A DNA stretch of 64,000 bases from Haloquadratum walsbyi J07HQW2 (GTDB lineage Archaea > Halobacteriota > Halobacteria > Halobacteriales > Haloferacaceae). The notes under the pieces were generated by a model. That model worked only from the letters and a program-made list of their open reading frames with translations, was not told where the DNA came from and ran no database searches. The stretch covers positions 1,249,362 through 1,313,361 of the forward strand of contig NZ_KE356561.1 of NCBI RefSeq assembly GCF_000415985.1. The letters are read 5' to 3'. A program made the translations under genes and the position numbers. Of the stretch, positions 27,791-37,176 are shown piece after piece. Within the stretch, counting starts at the first letter, position 1. Each line of letters opens with the position of its first letter.

Positions 27791-28128
27791 ATCGGATGAT
27801 GGTAAGCGTCGGAAAGAACCTATCGTGTCGTCCAGCGAAAGGTACGTTCCGTTTGGGCACTATCAAATGCCGGTGATTCGATCTTTATATTTATTTCATA
27901 ATCAAAAATAATTCTCTCGAAGTATCATCAATGGTTCCTAATTGGATAGGATAGCATATAATAGAGCGTACAGGATGCAAAAATATATCATTTATTCGAT
28001 GAGACGTTATTAGTTTAATAGTTATCACGCGGTTTATTGATGATAATTGTATGAGCATAGAAATTCTACAGCATCTCGTGTATCGATGAAACGAAGCCTA
28101 TTCACACAACCGAGGTCACAACAGAGAT
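27791..28128. other. Intergenic region, no gene seen
   Basis: About 340 AT-rich bases between divergent genes (DUF1405 and gpmI). No small protein or RNA was identified. A TTTATATTTATTT stretch near 27881-27893 could serve as a promoter. Confidence 0.5.
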
Positions 28129-29643
28129 ATGCAGACCGCACTGGTCATTCTTGACGGCTGGGGACTTGGTGATCACAGTAGACGCAATGCGGTGCAGGAA
28201 GCGTCAACGCCGACATTTGATCGCCTCATTGAGAAGGGTGCAGATGGGAGACTTGATGTCTCTGGTCGTCAAGTCGGGCTTCCAGTAGGTCAGATGGGTA
28301 ACAGCGAGGTCGGACACTTACATATCGGCGCTGGACAGGTGGTGAAGCAGGCATATACACGGGTTGAAGATGCGATCGATAATGGAAGTCTCCGAACGAA
28401 TGCAGCAGTCAATGCAGCACTCAACCATGCTGTGGCAACCGATGGACGGATACATTTCATGGGGCTGCTCAGCGACGGTGGTGTCCACTCCGAACAGGAA
28501 CATCTCCATGCACTCATCGAGTTAGCAAGTGACCGCGATGTTGATGCTATCACACATGTGTTTACTGACGGTCGTGACACTAACCCACATAACGGTGAGG
28601 GATATCTCACGACACTTGAAGATGTTATTGATACCCATGGAACGGGAGATATTGCGACTGTTTCAGGGCGATATTATGCGATGGACCGCGATAAAAACTG
28701 GAGGCGGACACAGATGAGTTATGATGCAATTGTGAATCGAACAGCAGCACATAGTGCACCCACAGCCGTTGAGGCTGTCACCGAATCATACAATCGCGGA
28801 GAATCGGATGAATTCATTGAACCGACAGTAATCAATGACACCCCTGCAGTTACCGATGGTGATGCGGTGTTTATTTTTAATTTTCGACCAGATCGCGTCA
28901 GGCAACTTGTTCGTCTGCTTGGCGATATTAATCCAGTCTGGTCGTTTGAGACGGCTCCACCGGCGGTTGAACTTGCAACAATGACAGAGTATGATGAGAC
29001 ATTTCCTTTGCCCGTTGCATTTCCACCCAATGAACCACGCGACACGCTCGGTGAGATAATCGCAACTGCCGGATTGACACAGTTACGAATTGCTGAATCA
29101 GAAAAGTATGCACACGTCACGTATTTTCTAAATGGTGGTCGTGAAGTAGCCTTTGAGGATGAACACCGCAAAATTATCCAGAGTCCAAATGTCTCAACAT
29201 ACGATCAACAGCCATCAATGAGCGTCAATGAGGTAACTGACACCGCGATTGAGCAAATCGATATTATCGATCCTGACCTGCTCATACTTAATTATGCAAA
29301 CCCAGATATGGTCGGTCATACAGGTGATTTTACTGCTGCTGTCGAAGCAATCGAAGCTGTCGATACGCAGTTAGACCGGCTTCTCGAGACAATATATGCT
29401 GCCGATGGTCATGCAATTGTTACTGCGGATCATGGAAATGCTGATGATATGGGAACGGCGGCGAGTCCGCATACTGCTCATACGACAAATCCAGTGCCTA
29501 TCATATATACTGGACCAGATGGCAGTGGGGAAGGCTACACAATTCGTGATGAGGGATCGTTATGTGACATCGCCCCGACACTGCTTGAAATAATGTCAGT
29601 CGAACAGCCAGCAGCAATGACAGGCACCTCACTAATTAAATAG
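28129..29643 (+). CDS. gpmI: Cofactor-independent phosphoglycerate mutase
   Basis: Interconverts 3- and 2-phosphoglycerate in glycolysis and gluconeogenesis, Mn-dependent, through a phosphoserine. Seen: N-terminal metal motif LVILDGWGLGDHSRRNAV, catalytic Ser in QMGNSEVGHLHIGAG, VFTDGRDT, SGRYYAMDRDKNWRR, NYANPDMVGHTGDF and TADHGNADDM, i.e. all the phosphatase-fold metal ligands. 504 residues is full length for the bacterial-type iPGM (not the shorter archaeal ApgM). It is a single gene transcribed to the right; the next gene converges on it. Confidence 0.96.
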   Translation: MQTALVILDGWGLGDHSRRNAVQEASTPTFDRLIEKGADGRLDVSGRQVGLPVGQMGNSEVGHLHIGAGQVVKQAYTRVEDAIDNGSLRTNAAVNAALNHAVATDGRIHFMGLLSDGGVHSEQEHLHALIELASDRDVDAITHVFTDGRDTNPHNGEGYLTTLEDVIDTHGTGDIATVSGRYYAMDRDKNWRRTQMSYDAIVNRTAAHSAPTAVEAVTESYNRGESDEFIEPTVINDTPAVTDGDAVFIFNFRPDRVRQLVRLLGDINPVWSFETAPPAVELATMTEYDETFPLPVAFPPNEPRDTLGEIIATAGLTQLRIAESEKYAHVTYFLNGGREVAFEDEHRKIIQSPNVSTYDQQPSMSVNEVTDTAIEQIDIIDPDLLILNYANPDMVGHTGDFTAAVEAIEAVDTQLDRLLETIYAADGHAIVTADHGNADDMGTAASPHTAHTTNPVPIIYTGPDGSGEGYTIRDEGSLCDIAPTLLEIMSVEQPAAMTGTSLIK

Positions 29644-29681
29644 ACGATATGTGAGAGTTATCAATATTCGATTACCACATT

Positions 29682-30359
29682 CTACTCGCGAATCCATGCC
29701 CAGATTGGCGGGGCAATAATAATCCCTGCGACAATACTCCCAGCAGCAATCAAACGTGGATGGATTAAAGTGGTCACCGACACGCCACCGACGAGTGTTT
29801 CTGCAGACGCACCAACGAGAACACCAGCGATTGCCCATGGAAGTTCACCAATAACTGTGCCAATCGTAAATGGAACCATGGAGACGCCAGCAATTCCAGC
29901 ACCAACTGAGACAACATCAGAGGGGGCTGGAGTGAGTCGTGTCGCAACAACACTTCGAGTATCACCAGTTCGTTCAACAAATTCTGCTACAACCCTTGGG
30001 TGGCTGTTTGCTTTGTTATATTGACGCCCAAGAAAATATGGTGGAATGCTAGTGCATGTAATCAACCCGAGTGCAAATGGTAATCCGGTAAATCCAATAC
30101 CATATCCAATAATAATCGCGAGAAGTGTTGTTGGCCAAGCAAACAATGGACGTACAATCGCAAGCCCGCTTGCCACGAGGATGACACGAACTGGGTCAGC
30201 GACAGTCCATGTGAGGTGATTAAATACGACCGCTGGTGACACCGATACTGCCGCAATGAGGATAGTGATGACGAGGATGCCACCTGCAACCTGATATTGG
30301 CGCTTAGATAGATAGCGAATCCACCGCCTCATGACCAGCGTTGCTTGCCACAAGAACAT
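29682..30359 (-). CDS. TVP38/TMEM64-family membrane protein
   Basis: Integral membrane protein of the DedA/VTT superfamily, thought to act in lipid scrambling or membrane homeostasis. Seen: about six hydrophobic segments with the central motif FVERTGDTRSVVATRLTPAPSDVVSVGAGIAGVSMVPFTIGTVIGELPWAI (residues about 105-155), which matches the VTT domain pattern with Arg and Pro-rich reentrant part. The N-terminus is basic (RRWIRYLSKRQYQ). It converges with gpmI, 38 bases apart, and is divergent from the next gene. Confidence 0.88.
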   Translation of the reverse strand: MFLWQATLVMRRWIRYLSKRQYQVAGGILVITILIAAVSVSPAVVFNHLTWTVADPVRVILVASGLAIVRPLFAWPTTLLAIIIGYGIGFTGLPFALGLITCTSIPPYFLGRQYNKANSHPRVVAEFVERTGDTRSVVATRLTPAPSDVVSVGAGIAGVSMVPFTIGTVIGELPWAIAGVLVGASAETLVGGVSVTTLIHPRLIAAGSIVAGIIIAPPIWAWIRE

Positions 30360-30396
30360 ATACTTTTGTTAACTCCATGCGGATACCTACAATACC

Positions 30397-30834
30397 GTGT
30401 CTGGAGATGATAGTGCAGACCATTGTGACACGCAGTCAGGCGACAATGAGTATGTAGATACATTAGCGACAGCTGATCGCGCAACGCGTGTCGAACTTGG
30501 GATCAACTTACTTGCATGTATCGAAGATGAAGAGCTCTCATTATCGGCTGCAGTAGACCGGATTGAGACAGTGACCACGGATCCATCACTGACACGAGAG
30601 ATCCTTGATACAGCAGTGATGCGTGATGTGATTGACCGCACGGACGGTCAATTACAAGTCAAGCATGGAACAGCTATTCGATTCGATAAACAAGTAATCA
30701 AGCGCGATGGTGAGTATGAATGTCGTCGGTGTGGTTCAGATCTATCGACAGGTCATTTTCTACAGTTGCCAGCAGGTGAACTTGGACCGTTTGGACCATC
30801 ATGTGTCCGAATTGTGCTTGGTCTGGAGTCATGA
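30397..30834 (+). CDS. Haloarchaeal zinc-ribbon protein (DUF5830-like)
   Basis: A 145-residue protein with an acidic helical N-terminal two-thirds (LSAAVDRIETVTTDPSLTREIL...) and a C-terminal Cys4 site: CRRCGSDLSTGHFLQLPAGELGPFGPSC. I recognise the combination as a haloarchaeal family, probably DUF5830 (name from memory). A zinc ribbon with a helical start suggests a nucleic-acid or protein-binding role, not proven. Starts at a GTG; divergent from the TVP38 gene, 37 bases apart, so the promoters overlap. Confidence 0.85.
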   Translation: MSGDDSADHCDTQSGDNEYVDTLATADRATRVELGINLLACIEDEELSLSAAVDRIETVTTDPSLTREILDTAVMRDVIDRTDGQLQVKHGTAIRFDKQVIKRDGEYECRRCGSDLSTGHFLQLPAGELGPFGPSCVRIVLGLES

Positions 30835-30903
30835 ATCTTCGCCGGTACCATCATCAAGAGTCGTAATAAGTTAATTGAGTAACTTACTATGCATCTTAAC
30901 TGT

Positions 30904-31952
30904 CTATTGGTGCGTTTCGACTAACTGGCGGAGTTGTGTTATCTCTGTGTGAACATCACATATCTTCTCAATATAATCTCTTTGAACATGTATAGCTGAG
31001 ATTGTGATGCTGTCTGATCACCTGAGAAGTTCGACTCTGATGGTATTGTCGTTGGGTTTGTGTCTGTGCTCGAATGCGAATCCGCATCTGAGCATATAAT
31101 AGAACCATTGATACTTTCTTCAGATTCAGTCACAGTAGTATCGATATCAATATTCGACTTTGTGATGGTATCGTCTTCTGTCGTAGCACCAACTGAATCA
31201 GTCCCATCGACAGACAGGTGGCTTTTGTTCTGGAAGAAAGATAATGCTGACTCCATCTCTGGAGTGGTTACTGTCGACCGGTTTTGTGTCCGATGTTGCG
31301 CAATTGACTTTACGCCATAATGTGCCGTGAGAATTGATTCAACTGTATCACGAACCGCATTAGCCTCTTGTTGTGGTATTTTGAATCGCTCTGTTCCATC
31401 ATCAACAGCGAGAATCACAGTCGTTGCATGCGATTCCCTCTTCAAATGCGAGGTCATTCACGATATTATACTGATATGATTCAAACTCTGTGCTCCAGAC
31501 ATCCTCACCTACGTGTTTGAGCAGTCTTGTCTTGTTTCCGTAATTACGGTAGTAAGTTCGTTGAATCGGAAGATACGCTAGACTATCTCATCAGAGGTAA
31601 TTGCATGAATCGTGTGGAGCATACCAGTGAGTATGGATGTAAGTATATCATCGATCTGAGCCACTGTGACAGTAGACTCAGCAGTATCTGCAACGTCATA
31701 CATTAGGGTTCTATTTGGTTTATTTCTCTTTTCTGAGACGGCAATTCGCTCAATATCATGTTGATACGTTTCTGTCAGTTCATTGTTGAGGAGTCTTTGT
31801 GATTGATATTGTATTGTCTGCGTTGCTGTCACGAATATTGCATCGCCTCCTCCAAGGTCGATGCGTGCAATGATTTGATCAGTGTCAATCAACTCACGAA
31901 CCGACTGTGGTATACTATCGGCATTATCAAAGTTCATATGACGACGCATCAT
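30904..31952 (-). pseudogene. Broken haloarchaeal DUF7115-like gene
   Basis: A gene of the haloarchaeal DUF7115-like family (PH-like N-terminal domain repeated, acidic linker, C-terminal coiled coil), disrupted. Pieces read on the minus strand: 31952-31578 gives the first domain (ARIDLGGGDAIFVTATQTI, ERIAVSEKRNKPNRTLMYD) up to an in-frame TAG at 31578. The family match resumes directly after it (RIFRFNELTTVITETR), then shifts frame (RLLKHVGEDVWSTEFESYQY ... LAFEEG), shifts again into the 31457-30939 frame (ATTVILAVDDGTERFKIP), and near 30970 a last frame carries the coiled-coil end (ITQLRQLVETHQ, stop at 30904). One stop plus at least three frame breaks mean decay. Function of the intact family is unknown. 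Confidence 0.72.
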
Positions 31953-32208
31953 CTCATTTAGAATAAATCCAGGGGTAATTTCCCGGATGTGGTTTTCTGA
32001 CCGGGGGTCAGTAGGGTATATTTATTGCTCTCTTCGGTGCTCCAGGGACCTATTTGAGATATTTCAGCTTCTCCCAAGTTCCGTTGACTCCCAGATTGAT
32101 GAAATCCTGATTTCTATCACTGAATATGTATATCATGTCCTCAATCTCATTTCACAATAGGCATCTATGCATGAGATACCCCGTCGTCTAGCGACTTACT
32201 TGCGAAGG

Positions 32209-32214
32209 TTTAAG
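32209..32214 (+). promoter_or_regulatory. TATA box of tRNA-Met
   Basis: TTTAAG lies 27 bases before the mature 5' end of the tRNA, the usual position of an archaeal TATA box for a tRNA gene. Confidence 0.55.
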
Positions 32215-32240
32215 AACTCCATCAGACTAATTTTAATTGA

Positions 32241-32394
32241 GCCCGGGTGGCTTAGCTGGACATAGCGCCGCACTCATAGGGTTTCCTGAGATTCGGTGCG
32301 GATTCGCCTTGGAAGCCTCCGCCGCCCTACGGGGCCCGCCGAGCCTCGGACCTGGGAAATGCGGAGATCGTGGGTTCGGAGCCCACCCCGGGCA
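32241..32394 (+). tRNA. Elongator tRNA-Met (CAU) with intron
   Basis: Exon 1 (32241-32278) has acceptor GCCCGGG, D arm and the anticodon-loop start CTCATA with anticodon CAT at 32275-32277. Exon 2 (about 32359-32394) completes the anticodon stem (TGCGG pairing CCGCA), carries a T arm (GTGGG/CCCAC with TTCGGAG loop), and CCCGGGC plus discriminator A. The acceptor G1-C72 pair argues for elongator rather than initiator. The intron sits after position 37, the canonical archaeal site; an intron in elongator tRNA-Met is known in Haloferax volcanii. Confidence 0.9.
32279..32358 (+). other. tRNA-Met intron (about 80 bases)
   Basis: A GC-rich insert between anticodon-loop positions 37 and 38, with several inverted-repeat words (GGCGGAGG-type and CGGGCCC-type) able to form a bulge-helix-bulge with the exons. 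Exact ends can slide by one or two bases because of the repeated G and A at the junctions. No box C (TGATGA) was seen, so a C/D guide RNA in the intron is not supported. Confidence 0.7.
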
Positions 32395-32475
32395 TGAACC
32401 ATTTTTAATACTAATAGTCGGTGTTACTAGTTGAAACTTTGATAGTAATCCGCTGAAATCTCTTACAGAGATCAC

Positions 32476-33492
32476 TCAGTCTTGAGTTGGAGTTGTCGAT
32501 TCGTTTTGTGCTGATTGAGCGTCAGAGGCTGCCGGTTCGCTGACACCTCTAGAGTCTTCACCACTAAGCAAGAACTCCATTAGATTACTGATGAATACTT
32601 CGTTGTCAGCGTCATACACCTCAATTGGTTTGATAAACGTTGAATCTGCGACAAAAACAATGTCATCATTACGCACAACGGTCGAGTACGTGCCTGTCCG
32701 ACGCGTCTCGAGTGTTTGTGTACCCTCGACTGCAGTGAAGACGGTCGTTGCACCACTATTCTCACGCGTGAGAACATAGCCACCACGATCAAATGTAACC
32801 GTTTCAACGCCTTCGGTCAGCTGATTTCCACGAACCGGCGTTGTATAGATACTTTTGAATCCATTGTCATTTGCCTCATCTGCAGTATTGTACAGCAATT
32901 CTGGTCCAATCCTAACTCCGTATTCATCAGTCAGATCCTCAGCCCCAAATGAAACAAGCGAAGTCGACGTTCCAAAAAGTCCTGATGAAACAACACGAGG
33001 TTGCGTCGGTTCGCCAAGGATAGCAACGCGTCCTCCGTTCGCAGTAAACTCATCAATTGCCTCACGCTCTGACTCAGAGAATCCTTCGGTTGGTTGGATA
33101 ATGAGATATCCATCATACTCATCAAGTGTTTCATTGAGTGGATCCTCACCATTATCAAACTCAACTGAGTGACCAGCAGAAAACATTGAACTCTTTATTG
33201 GCTCAATTTCAGCTTGCGTAACGGCATTGCCGTGGCGTAAATCAACAAGAATAGACCCACCATTACCGTTGGTCGTAGCTATCCCAGATTCAATTGTGAT
33301 GGATCCCGATTCTGGGTCGACATCCTGGTTCAGATTCGATGCTTGAAATTGTGATGGCGATTGCCCATCAATCCGCTGTCCATCAGGTGTTCCACTGGCT
33401 CCTGAAAGAAGGCCAATCAACGCTGTGCCAGCAAGGATAACAACGATAACAAGAATGAATACGGCGAGTGGTTTGATTATACGATCACTCAT
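32476..33492 (-). CDS. DUF4350 domain membrane-anchored protein
   Basis: Protein with one N-terminal membrane helix (VFILVIVVILAGTALIGLLSG, residues about 11-31) and a large acidic part outside the membrane. Seen: DUF4350-like segment ILVDLRHGNAVTQAEIEPIK ... EYDGYLIIQPTEGFSESEREAIDEFTANGGRVAILGEP (about 80-160), then a strand-rich part. DUF4350 proteins resemble the glutamine-amidotransferase/ThuA-like GATase fold without known catalysis. The C-terminal Ser/Gln/Thr tail is low complexity. It overlaps the SppA-like gene by eight bases, so the two are likely one operon and may work together at the membrane. Confidence 0.86.
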   Translation of the reverse strand: MSDRIIKPLAVFILVIVVILAGTALIGLLSGASGTPDGQRIDGQSPSQFQASNLNQDVDPESGSITIESGIATTNGNGGSILVDLRHGNAVTQAEIEPIKSSMFSAGHSVEFDNGEDPLNETLDEYDGYLIIQPTEGFSESEREAIDEFTANGGRVAILGEPTQPRVVSSGLFGTSTSLVSFGAEDLTDEYGVRIGPELLYNTADEANDNGFKSIYTTPVRGNQLTEGVETVTFDRGGYVLTRENSGATTVFTAVEGTQTLETRRTGTYSTVVRNDDIVFVADSTFIKPIEVYDADNEVFISNLMEFLLSGEDSRGVSEPAASDAQSAQNESTTPTQD

Positions 33493-34471
33493 TACTGCTT
33501 ACCTCCACGGTTTGATTTGTTGTTTGCGGAACGCCCCAAACAGCATAATACTTGATTGGTTCAACGAATTGATCAGTCGCCTCTGTATTGTCGTTTGGAC
33601 GCGCGTCAACATAAACAGTATCAGCAGTGTTCTCTCCGAGCGGACTGGACTCATCTTCACCAAGAACGATGACATTCAGTTGTTGTGCGCCCGCTGACTT
33701 GTAATATACATCATATTCGTCTCCGGAGATTCCATCAGCACGCTCAGCAGCTTCCTCAATAGCGAAATTGAGGTCACCAGTCTGGTCAGCAAATCCGTTT
33801 TCGACGGCTTGCGGACCTAGGAATGTTTGTCCAGTTGCAACCTCTGTTCGACTGAGTGAAAGTTCATCGCCGCGATGCGTCATGATTGTATCAACGAATG
33901 CCTCCTGAAGTAACTCAAGATTCTCCCGAAGCCCATCACGAGTAATCTGGGCTTTATCAGGACCTGACCGGATGAAGACTTGTCGTTGATTTTCAATGTT
34001 CTCAACTGCACTCAGTGGCGCCTGAATAATAACACCGATACTTCCGACCGTTGAGCTCGGCTTGACGACGATCTGATCGACGGGAGCAATCCCAAAGTAT
34101 CCTCCCGAGGCAGCCGTCCCCTCAACATATGCGACAACAGGCATCTCAGCTGCTGTGCGATTGACGGCAAGATAAAATTCTTCACTTGCGTCGACAGGAC
34201 CACCGGGGCTATCTATTCGAAGCACGATTGCATCAACAGATCCGTTTGTTCGTGCATCACGAAGTGATTCCGTGGCGGCAGCGACGTTCGCACTTGTTGT
34301 TCCACCACGAAATGTAATGACAGCTACGCTTGATTCACCATTTTCACCAGACCCAGATCCAGAGACCGTATTAAAAACGACCGGAGCAGCAACTGATGCG
34401 ATTACAACAGCAGCAGCAATAATGACGACATATGCTGCGACAGTTGTTGTCCGGTTGCCATCGGCTGACAT
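33485..34471 (-). CDS. sppA: Signal peptide peptidase SppA-like protease (S49 family)
   Basis: Membrane-anchored serine protease that would degrade signal-peptide remnants or membrane fragments. Seen: N-terminal membrane helix (AAYVVIIAAAVVIASVAAPVVF, residues 12-33), then the S49 fold with RIDSPGGPVDASEEFY, nucleophile Ser122 in EGTAASGGYFGIAP, GSIGVI, and candidate general base Lys173 in IRSGPDKAQ; the 51-residue Ser-Lys spacing matches the Bacillus SppA dyad. The frame is open to 34513, but the ATG at 34471 gives the usual short N-terminus before the helix. It overlaps the DUF4350 gene. Confidence 0.9.
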   Translation of the reverse strand: MSADGNRTTTVAAYVVIIAAAVVIASVAAPVVFNTVSGSGSGENGESSVAVITFRGGTTSANVAAATESLRDARTNGSVDAIVLRIDSPGGPVDASEEFYLAVNRTAAEMPVVAYVEGTAASGGYFGIAPVDQIVVKPSSTVGSIGVIIQAPLSAVENIENQRQVFIRSGPDKAQITRDGLRENLELLQEAFVDTIMTHRGDELSLSRTEVATGQTFLGPQAVENGFADQTGDLNFAIEEAAERADGISGDEYDVYYKSAGAQQLNVIVLGEDESSPLGENTADTVYVDARPNDNTEATDQFVEPIKYYAVWGVPQTTNQTVEVSSNE

Positions 34472-34695
34472 ACATATTAAACGGAGAGCAGACGAATAAA
34501 TCTTGACAGTCAAGTTAGTCTAGCTATCATCATCTTCTTTTGTCCTGGACGGCTTCTGTCATTTGATTTTCAGTTAATTCTGGGTATTATCTCAGGTATT
34601 TGATAGTGAGACATTACGAGGAGACATTGAATGGTGAGCTGATTCTGTTCTCAATATTCAAAACCTTCTTTTTTGCATGCATGAGATAGTCACTG

Positions 34696-35244
34696 ATGGA
34701 TTACGATTCACTGTCGGAGTTTGAGGCTGTTGTGTGGGATCTCGATGGAACGTTAGTGCAGTTATCTGTCAACTGGGACATTGTTGCTGCTGATGTCGCA
34801 GAAGTTTTTCAGACAGCAGGTATTGATATTGGTGGTATTGATTTGTGGGAAATGTTGAATCTCGCGTCTAAACGAGGGATTCGCGATGATGTTGAGGCTG
34901 TTATTGCCGAGCACGAGCGACGCGGAGCGCGAGCAGCTGACCGATTAAGACACGCGAATGATGTCGGGAGCGTTGCTCCTCAGGAGGGAGTTTGCTCACT
35001 CAACTGCGAGGCTGCCTGTAAGATCGCGCTCCAAATACAAGATCTTGATTCGAATTTGACTGCGGTTATCGGTCGAGATACTATTGAGGCACAAAAGCCT
35101 GAACCGGACCCATTATTACATACTCTTGATGAACTCTCTGTGGACCCAGATACAGCAGTCTTTATTGGCGACTCAAAACGAGACGAGACGACAGCTGAGC
35201 GGGCTGGTGTTTCTTTCCGATATGCGGAAACTACTACGGTATGA
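34696..35244 (+). CDS. HAD-superfamily phosphatase (phosphoglycolate-phosphatase-like)
   Basis: Hydrolase of the HAD family. Seen: motif I WDLDGTLV (Asp nucleophile near residues 15-17), a helical cap (about 20-90), the KPEPDPL motif III Lys (about residue 134-140) and IGDSKRDE motif IV (about 156-163). Length 182 is short, a cap of the C1 type. The motif II Thr/Ser is not obvious: the expected hydrophobic-hydrophobic-T/S stretch near residue 95-110 reads VCSLNCEAACKIAL, so Ser98 is the best candidate. Substrate unknown, with glycolate phosphate as the general family guess. Single gene. Confidence 0.85.
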   Translation: MDYDSLSEFEAVVWDLDGTLVQLSVNWDIVAADVAEVFQTAGIDIGGIDLWEMLNLASKRGIRDDVEAVIAEHERRGARAADRLRHANDVGSVAPQEGVCSLNCEAACKIALQIQDLDSNLTAVIGRDTIEAQKPEPDPLLHTLDELSVDPDTAVFIGDSKRDETTAERAGVSFRYAETTTV

Positions 35245-35389
35245 ACTAATATATCCTCCTCAGAGCGATCTGAGGCAAGTACGGAGACCCTTTCATGCGG
35301 GCCTAGAGTGACGGTAGTTGAGATGAGCATCACGGGGTAGCTTGAACGGACCGATATGGTCAATCAGGTCCAGGACATACATTGATTTA

Positions 35390-35839
35390 ATGAGTTATCC
35401 CGTGACATATTATTGTCCACACTGTGGAGCTGTCGTAGAGATTGAACGCGAGGGGTACCTCGCTGATAAGTCGGTCACACCATATCCACTTGAAGGATGG
35501 ACATACGCTGATCCACATGATTCAGCGAATGCATCGTATGAGTCAGTTGATGGAATTCGATTTGTCTGTGGAGAAATGCCTCCAGAATCGGATGTGGGTC
35601 AAACAGAAACTGGAATCCGATGGACAGGTGACCAGAGTAATGCAGATGATGTGGAGAATCCAACTATGACCAGCCCCTGTGATCGCACATTTTATCTCTC
35701 ATTTGTTCGATTCGAGAATGGTAATGAAATCGAACCTCAACCCGATACCGATCAGGTGCGGATTGCCTCTGATACAGCAGGTCCATCCAAACCGAACGGT
35801 CCTACCAGCCCGGATGGTCCAGGTGGATTTCGACGATAA
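35390..35839 (+). CDS. Hypothetical protein with N-terminal zinc knuckle
   Basis: A 149-residue acidic protein that begins with a CPHCG knuckle (residues 9-13), so it may bind zinc with the later Cys residues (CGEM near 62, CDR near 98). A Pro/Gly/Ser/Asn-rich C-terminal tail (about 125-149) ends GGFRR. The frame is open to 35342; the ATG at 35390 is chosen because the added N-terminus is basic. I do not recognise the family. It is 145 bases after the HAD phosphatase gene on the same strand. Confidence 0.72.
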   Translation: MSYPVTYYCPHCGAVVEIEREGYLADKSVTPYPLEGWTYADPHDSANASYESVDGIRFVCGEMPPESDVGQTETGIRWTGDQSNADDVENPTMTSPCDRTFYLSFVRFENGNEIEPQPDTDQVRIASDTAGPSKPNGPTSPDGPGGFRR

Positions 35840-35979
35840 CAGTCCTGCAGAATAAAAATATACGGAAGATTCGCGTTTGTAGCTACAGAATGAATCTCAC
35901 GAGCTGTTTCAATATTCAGTGACATCGGGCGTAACTCTGAGACTAAAGTTAATTAAAAAAGATCTCGACTCTCTCTCGT

Positions 35980-36879
35980 CTAGGGGAGTTCGATGGACAC
36001 CTCTGTGGCTACCGCGGCTGCTTTCACTGTATTCCACAGTAACATCGCTCGCGTCATTGGTCCCACGCCACCAGGGACAGGTGTGATTGCATCTGCTTTT
36101 TCGGCTGCAGACTCAAATGCAACGTCACCAACAAGTTCACTTCCAGTTTCAGTCTCGACGCGATTGATTCCGACGTCGATAATTACAACTCCGGATGAGA
36201 GCATATCCCCATCAATCATCTCAGGAACACCAGCAGCAGCGATGACGATATCAGCTGTGCGAGTCTTTGAAGCCAGGTCATCACTTCGGGAGTGGCATAC
36301 GGTCACTGTTGCATTTCCTCCGTCAGTTTTCTGAATGAGCAAATTTGCCATTGGCTTTCCAACAATATTTGATCGACCGATGACGACTACGTCCGCTCCC
36401 TCGGTTTCGACATTAGCCGCAGTTAGCAGTTTTTGAATCCCATGCGGTGTGCATGGTTTATATCGCGCTTGTCCAGCAACGAGCCGCCCAACATTCTCGG
36501 GGTGAAACCCATCAACATCTTTTTTCGGATCAACACGACGAAGGACCTCACGTTCATCTACATGATCGGGTAGGGGCATCTGCACAAGGACTCCATGTAC
36601 AGATGGATCAGCATTTAGTTCGTCGACTGTATCAAACAGTTCAGCAGCTGGTGCCTCCGGATCAATCTCAATATCCCGTGTTGCAATTCCGACTTCCTCG
36701 CAGTCATCGTGTTTCATTGAAACATACGTCTGGCTTGCTGGATCATCATTCATCAAGACCGTTGCCAACTGTGGCGTCGTTCCAGTATTATCGATTCGTC
36801 TAACACTGCTAATAAGCTCAGATCTGATCGATGCGGCGACTTCTGTGCCATCGATCAGTCGTGTCTGTGTCTGAGTCAT
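35980..36879 (-). CDS. folD: Bifunctional methylene-THF dehydrogenase/cyclohydrolase
   Basis: Oxidises 5,10-methylene-tetrahydrofolate to the methenyl form and hydrolyses it to 10-formyl-THF. Seen: substrate loop with Tyr and Lys in QTYVSMKHDDCEEVGI (near residues 50-65), VQMPLPDHVDE, DGFHPENVG, PCTPHGIQKLL, nucleotide-binding GRSNIVGKPMANLL and C-terminal PVPGGVGPMT. Length 299 from the ATG at 36879 (MTQTQTRLIDG) is normal; the upstream frame adds a basic stretch and is rejected. The next gene upstream on the same strand would be glyA, but a decayed IS lies between them. Confidence 0.96.
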   Translation of the reverse strand: MTQTQTRLIDGTEVAASIRSELISSVRRIDNTGTTPQLATVLMNDDPASQTYVSMKHDDCEEVGIATRDIEIDPEAPAAELFDTVDELNADPSVHGVLVQMPLPDHVDEREVLRRVDPKKDVDGFHPENVGRLVAGQARYKPCTPHGIQKLLTAANVETEGADVVVIGRSNIVGKPMANLLIQKTDGGNATVTVCHSRSDDLASKTRTADIVIAAAGVPEMIDGDMLSSGVVIIDVGINRVETETGSELVGDVAFESAAEKADAITPVPGGVGPMTRAMLLWNTVKAAAVATEVSIELP

Positions 36880-37176
36880 ACAGAAATACTCAACAGCGAC
36901 ATACTTGAAACGCATTAATTTGGTCGCTCACCGAAACCTCGATATGTAAATAAACAACTGTGTCGTGTTGAGACAAATACTGGCTCACAGGCATGAACTT
37001 GTCAGCAGATGTTCTCCTGACATGGTATCTGGTATATGTGGATGCTGTTTATACGTGACAGATCATCGGTGTGGATGAGATGCAATATGAGTGTATTATA
37101 TCAGAAATAAAGATAGGATTCATTCTGTATCAATTATATTATGACTGTGATTTAGCAACCTGACATCCTCCCACGG

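Noticed and set aside
31578..31952. Calling the two halves of the DUF7115-like region separate small genes
   Set aside because: Homologous sequence continues through the stop and the other frames, so one broken gene explains both.
32279..32358. C/D box guide RNA inside the tRNA-Met intron
   Set aside because: A CTGA is present, but no TGATGA box C was found, so the guide is not supported.
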